Source: Solirubrobacterales bacterium
GTDB taxonomy: Bacteria > Actinomycetota > Thermoleophilia > Solirubrobacterales > 70-9
NCBI GenBank assembly: GCA_013821475.1
Contig: JACDGU010000002.1
Span: 1-49,082, forward strand
DNA: 49,082 bases
Reading direction: 5' to 3'
The notes beneath the pieces are model-generated. The model saw only the letters and a program-made list of their open reading frames with translations, made no database searches and was not told the origin of the DNA. Of the stretch, positions 46,116-49,082 are shown piece after piece; position 1 is the stretch's first letter; every line of letters begins with the position of its first letter. The position numbers and the translations under genes were made by a program.

Positions 46116-47797
46116 GCGAGACGCCGCATCCGGAGCTGGTCGTCGACGGCTTCCCGAAAAAGGGCCGGCCGCGCTGGATCGAGCTCGCGACCAGCGCCGA
46201 CCACAAGGACATCGGCCGCGTCCTGATCTGCGGCTCGCTCGGCTTCCTCTTCCTCGCCGCGGTCGAGATGATCCTGATGCGACTGCAGCTGGCGGCCCCG
46301 GAGAACAGCTTCCTCTCGCCCGTCGGCTTCAACCGGCTGCTCTCCGAGTACGGCGCCACCGCCATCTTCTTCTTCGCGCTGCCGCTGGTGCTCGGCCTCT
46401 TCTACTACGTGGCGCCGCTGCAGATCGGCGCCCGTGGCACCGCCCTGCCGCGCCTCGGCCAGATCGGCATGGGGCTCTGGGTGGCCGGAGCCACCGCCCT
46501 CTACGCCAGCTTTCTCTTCACCCCGTCCGAGGCCGGGATCAACCCGCTGGCGCCGCTGACCGAGCTCGCCTTCCTCTCCAACAACGGCGTCGACGCCTGG
46601 GCCACGGCCACCGGCCTGGCGACCCTCGGCTTCGTCTTCATCGCGATCGACCTGCTGACCACGATCCGCAACATGCGGGCGCCCGGGATGGCCTGGCGGC
46701 GGGTGCCGATCTTCGCCTGGGCCGCGGCGGTCGGCTCCTGGCTGATGCTCTTCATCGGCCCGGTCCTGCTGGCGGCGCTGACGATGCTGATGATCGACCG
46801 CAATTACGACGGCGTCTTCTTCGCCGACGGTTCCGGCGGCGCGCCGCTCCTGTGGCAGCACCTGAGCTGGATCTTCTACTCCGGCGCCTACATGCTGATC
46901 CTGATCTTCGCCCTCGCCGCGATCGCCGAAATCGTCTCCGTCTTCGCCGCCAGGCCGCTCTTCAACCGCGGCGTCGTCATGGGCTCGCTGGCGGCGATCG
47001 CCGTGCTCGGCACCCTGGCCTGGATGCAGAACATGCTGACCGCGCCGATCGGGATCGGCTGGATGTACTTCGCGATGCTGATGTCGCTGGCGCTGATCGT
47101 CCCCTTCGGCCTGATCTTCTTCAACCTGATCGCGACGATGCTCGGCGGCGCGCTGCGGATGCGGGCGCCACTGCTGTTCGCGATCGGCGCGATCTCGGCG
47201 ATCTCGATCGGCCTCGCCGGCGAGATCGAGCAGTCGATGGTCGGTGCCGCCTGGCAGCTGAAGAACACCACGGACGCCACCGCCTCGACCCACTTCGCCC
47301 TGGTCGGCGGCGCCGTCTTCGGCGGCTTCGCCGCGCTCCACTACTGGTTCCCGAAGATGACCGGGCGGACGATGGGCGAGAGCCTGGCGCGGATCTCCTT
47401 CTGGACGATGGCCGTCGGAGTCGTCGTCACCTTCGTGCCCCTGTTCTTCGCCGGCGCCGAAGAGGGCCAGGTGATCGACGCCTACAAGTTCTTCGGCCAC
47501 ACCGGCGTCAACGCCTACAACCTGATCGCGACGATCGGGGCATTCGTCCTCTTCGCCGGGATCGTGATGACGCTGGTCAACGCGATCGCCAGCCGCGAGG
47601 GCGGGCCGGACGCCGGCCATGACCCTTGGGGCGGGGAGACGCTCGAGTGGTTCACCCTTTCGCCTCCCGAGCCGCACAACTTCGACGTCCTGCCGGACGT
47701 CCGCAGCGCTCGCCCGATGCGCGACATCCGCGCGGCGATCGCCTATCGCAGCGCCCGCGCCGAGGCGCCGGCCCGCGAGTCGCAGCCGGTAGCCTGA
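46112..47797 (+). CDS. Heme-copper oxidase subunit I homolog lacking most heme/Cu ligands
   Basis: TSADHKDIGRV, PLQIGARGTALPRL, MRAPGMAWRRVPIFAWA, LHYWFPKMTGRTMGE, DPWGGETLEWFTLSPPEPHNF; ATGA overlap with COX2. Confidence 0.93.
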   Translation: MSETPHPELVVDGFPKKGRPRWIELATSADHKDIGRVLICGSLGFLFLAAVEMILMRLQLAAPENSFLSPVGFNRLLSEYGATAIFFFALPLVLGLFYYVAPLQIGARGTALPRLGQIGMGLWVAGATALYASFLFTPSEAGINPLAPLTELAFLSNNGVDAWATATGLATLGFVFIAIDLLTTIRNMRAPGMAWRRVPIFAWAAAVGSWLMLFIGPVLLAALTMLMIDRNYDGVFFADGSGGAPLLWQHLSWIFYSGAYMLILIFALAAIAEIVSVFAARPLFNRGVVMGSLAAIAVLGTLAWMQNMLTAPIGIGWMYFAMLMSLALIVPFGLIFFNLIATMLGGALRMRAPLLFAIGAISAISIGLAGEIEQSMVGAAWQLKNTTDATASTHFALVGGAVFGGFAALHYWFPKMTGRTMGESLARISFWTMAVGVVVTFVPLFFAGAEEGQVIDAYKFFGHTGVNAYNLIATIGAFVLFAGIVMTLVNAIASREGGPDAGHDPWGGETLEWFTLSPPEPHNFDVLPDVRSARPMRDIRAAIAYRSARAEAPARESQPVA

Positions 47798-47801
47798 GCG
47801 C

Positions 47802-48725
47802 ATGAACGTTGGCGTCGGCGCGCAGACCGCGCCCAACCCGACGGCAGCCGGGCCCGCCCCGCGCTCTGCCGCATCGATCGTGGTCCGCGACTACCTGACG
47901 CTGACCAAGCCGAAGGTGCAGTCCCTACTGCTGTTCACGACGGTGACGACGATGTACGTCGCCGGCAGCCCCTCGCTCGGCCTGATCTTCCTCACCTGCC
48001 TCGGCGGCGCCCTCTCGGCCGGCGGCGCCGGCGCGATCAACCACGCCGTCGACCGCGATGTCGACCTGCTGATGGCGCGGACCGCCGACCGCCCGGTCGC
48101 CTCGGGCCGGGTCTCCCCCGCCGCCGCGATCGCCTTTGGCACCGCGCTCGGCTGCGCCTCCTTCGCGCTGCTGGCGCTTACGGTCAACCCCCTGGCGGCG
48201 GCGCTCTCGCTCTCTGGGCTGCTCGGCTACGTCTTCGTCTACACCCTCTGGCTGAAGCGGACGACGCCGCAGAACATCGTCATCGGCGGCGCCGCCGGCG
48301 CGGTGCCGCCCCTGGTCGCCTGGGCGGCCGTCACCGGCGGCCTCAGCGGCATGGCCTTCTACCTCTTCGCGATCGTCTTCTTCTGGACCCCGCCCCACTT
48401 CTGGGCGCTCTCGCTGCTGATGAAGGACGAGTACGCGAAGGCCAAGATCCCGATGCTGCCGGTGGTCGCCGGCGAGGACGAGACCCGCCGCCAGATCGTC
48501 CTCTACGCGGTATTGCTCTACGCGGTGACCCAGCTGCCGTTCTGCGCCGGCGGCCTGGGCGTCGCCTACCTGGTTCCTTCGATGCTGCTCGGCGGCGCCT
48601 TCGTCGCCTTCGCCGTGGTCCTGCTGAAGAAGGCCGACCGTCGCTGGGCCCTGCGCACGTATCTCTTCTCGCTGGCCTACCTGGCCCTGCTGTTTCTCTC
48701 GATGGCCATTGCGGCGAACGTCTGA
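47802..48725 (+). CDS. ctaB: Protoheme IX farnesyltransferase (heme O synthase)
   Basis: LTKPKVQSLLLFTTVTTMYVAG, GAINHAVDRDVDLLMARTADRPVASGRVSP, WTPPHFWALSLLMKDEYAKAKIPMLPVVAG. Confidence 0.96.
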   Translation: MNVGVGAQTAPNPTAAGPAPRSAASIVVRDYLTLTKPKVQSLLLFTTVTTMYVAGSPSLGLIFLTCLGGALSAGGAGAINHAVDRDVDLLMARTADRPVASGRVSPAAAIAFGTALGCASFALLALTVNPLAAALSLSGLLGYVFVYTLWLKRTTPQNIVIGGAAGAVPPLVAWAAVTGGLSGMAFYLFAIVFFWTPPHFWALSLLMKDEYAKAKIPMLPVVAGEDETRRQIVLYAVLLYAVTQLPFCAGGLGVAYLVPSMLLGGAFVAFAVVLLKKADRRWALRTYLFSLAYLALLFLSMAIAANV

Positions 48726-48757
48726 CCCGGGGGGCTCGGGTCGGGGGGATTTGGCGG

Positions 48758-48878
48758 GGAGGGGTTGGGGTGTTCCCTCCGCTTGCTGGGATTTTCGCCG
48801 GGAGCCTCGCCTCTCTCGTCAAGTTGAAGGGGCGAAAATCAGGGACGCCGCGCGCTCCGGGGACACCCCAACCCCTCC
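48758..48878. repeat. Nested long palindrome (16 + 5 + 10 bp stems)
   Basis: ggaggggttggggtgt (48758-48773)/acaccccaacccctcc (48863-48878); tccct/aggga; gattttcgcc (48790-48799)/ggcgaaaatc (48831-48840). Confidence 0.8.
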
Positions 48879-49039
48879 TCACGAATCCCCACCCTCACTC
48901 CCAGGGTGAACAGCTTCGTGGAGCTAAGAGATTCCCAGGGACGGGAGCCTCGCGGTAACTAGAGAACGCAGGGCCGACAGAAGCTTCCCGTGAATCAGGC
49001 CGTCCTGAGGCGAGAGCTCGGACTGGGTCGGAGGTCCGG

Positions 49040-49082
49040 GTGGGACTCGCCAAGCCTCCCCGCTGTTCGCGCAGGTGAGTCC
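49040..49082. repeat. Structured terminal repeat, copy B (inverted relative to copy A, cut by window end)
   Basis: ctcgccaagcctccccgctgttcgcgcaggtg (49046-49077) is the reverse complement of 11-42 with one mismatch; flanked by ggactc/gagtcc. Confidence 0.8.

Noticed and set aside
46112-47797. COX1 ligand losses as frameshift or sequencing error
   Set aside because: The frame is continuous, and flanking residues at every lost ligand align well; losses are separate substitutions at several sites
45980-47836. 618-aa minus-strand ORF
   Set aside because: Antisense to COX1; shadow ORF composition
1-49082. CRISPR array, prophage or defence island
   Set aside because: No regularly spaced repeats, no cas, integrase, capsid, restriction or toxin-antitoxin genes recognised
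1-49082. Terminal repeats as inverted ends of a 49-kb transposon or linear element
   Set aside because: Contents are ordinary chromosomal genes with no transposase or replication genes; contig breaks at a dispersed repeat are simpler

Overview
49,082-bp, very GC-rich window, gene-dense on both strands, with actinobacterial gene content (Thermoleophilia/Solirubrobacterales-like by impression; taxonomy not verified). I find about 45 protein-coding genes, three single tRNA genes (His-GTG, Arg-TCT, Pro-TGG, all minus strand), several stem-loop terminators, no rRNA and no CRISPR. Most content is housekeeping or metabolic: MGMT, NhaA-DsbA fusion, aldo/keto reductase, aminotransferases, a DUF1015/ATR/OsmC/SDR/MFS/NUDIX run, a beta-oxidation operon, TrxB, and a COX2/COX1/CtaB cluster. 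Main points of interest: (1) the COX1/COX2 pair is intact in frame but has lost nearly all heme and copper ligands; (2) a self-contained 20-codon mini-gene lies divergent to a winged-HTH regulator; (3) an acylphosphatase is fused to a LigD-type 3'-phosphoesterase; (4) many genes between about 10 and 29 kb carry internal deletions or frameshifts, some in frame; (5) a structured repeat with a conserved core and a changed stem sits at both extreme ends of the window in inverted orientation, and a long nested palindrome follows ctaB. Everything is from reading the sequence and the supplied ORF track; no searches were run.
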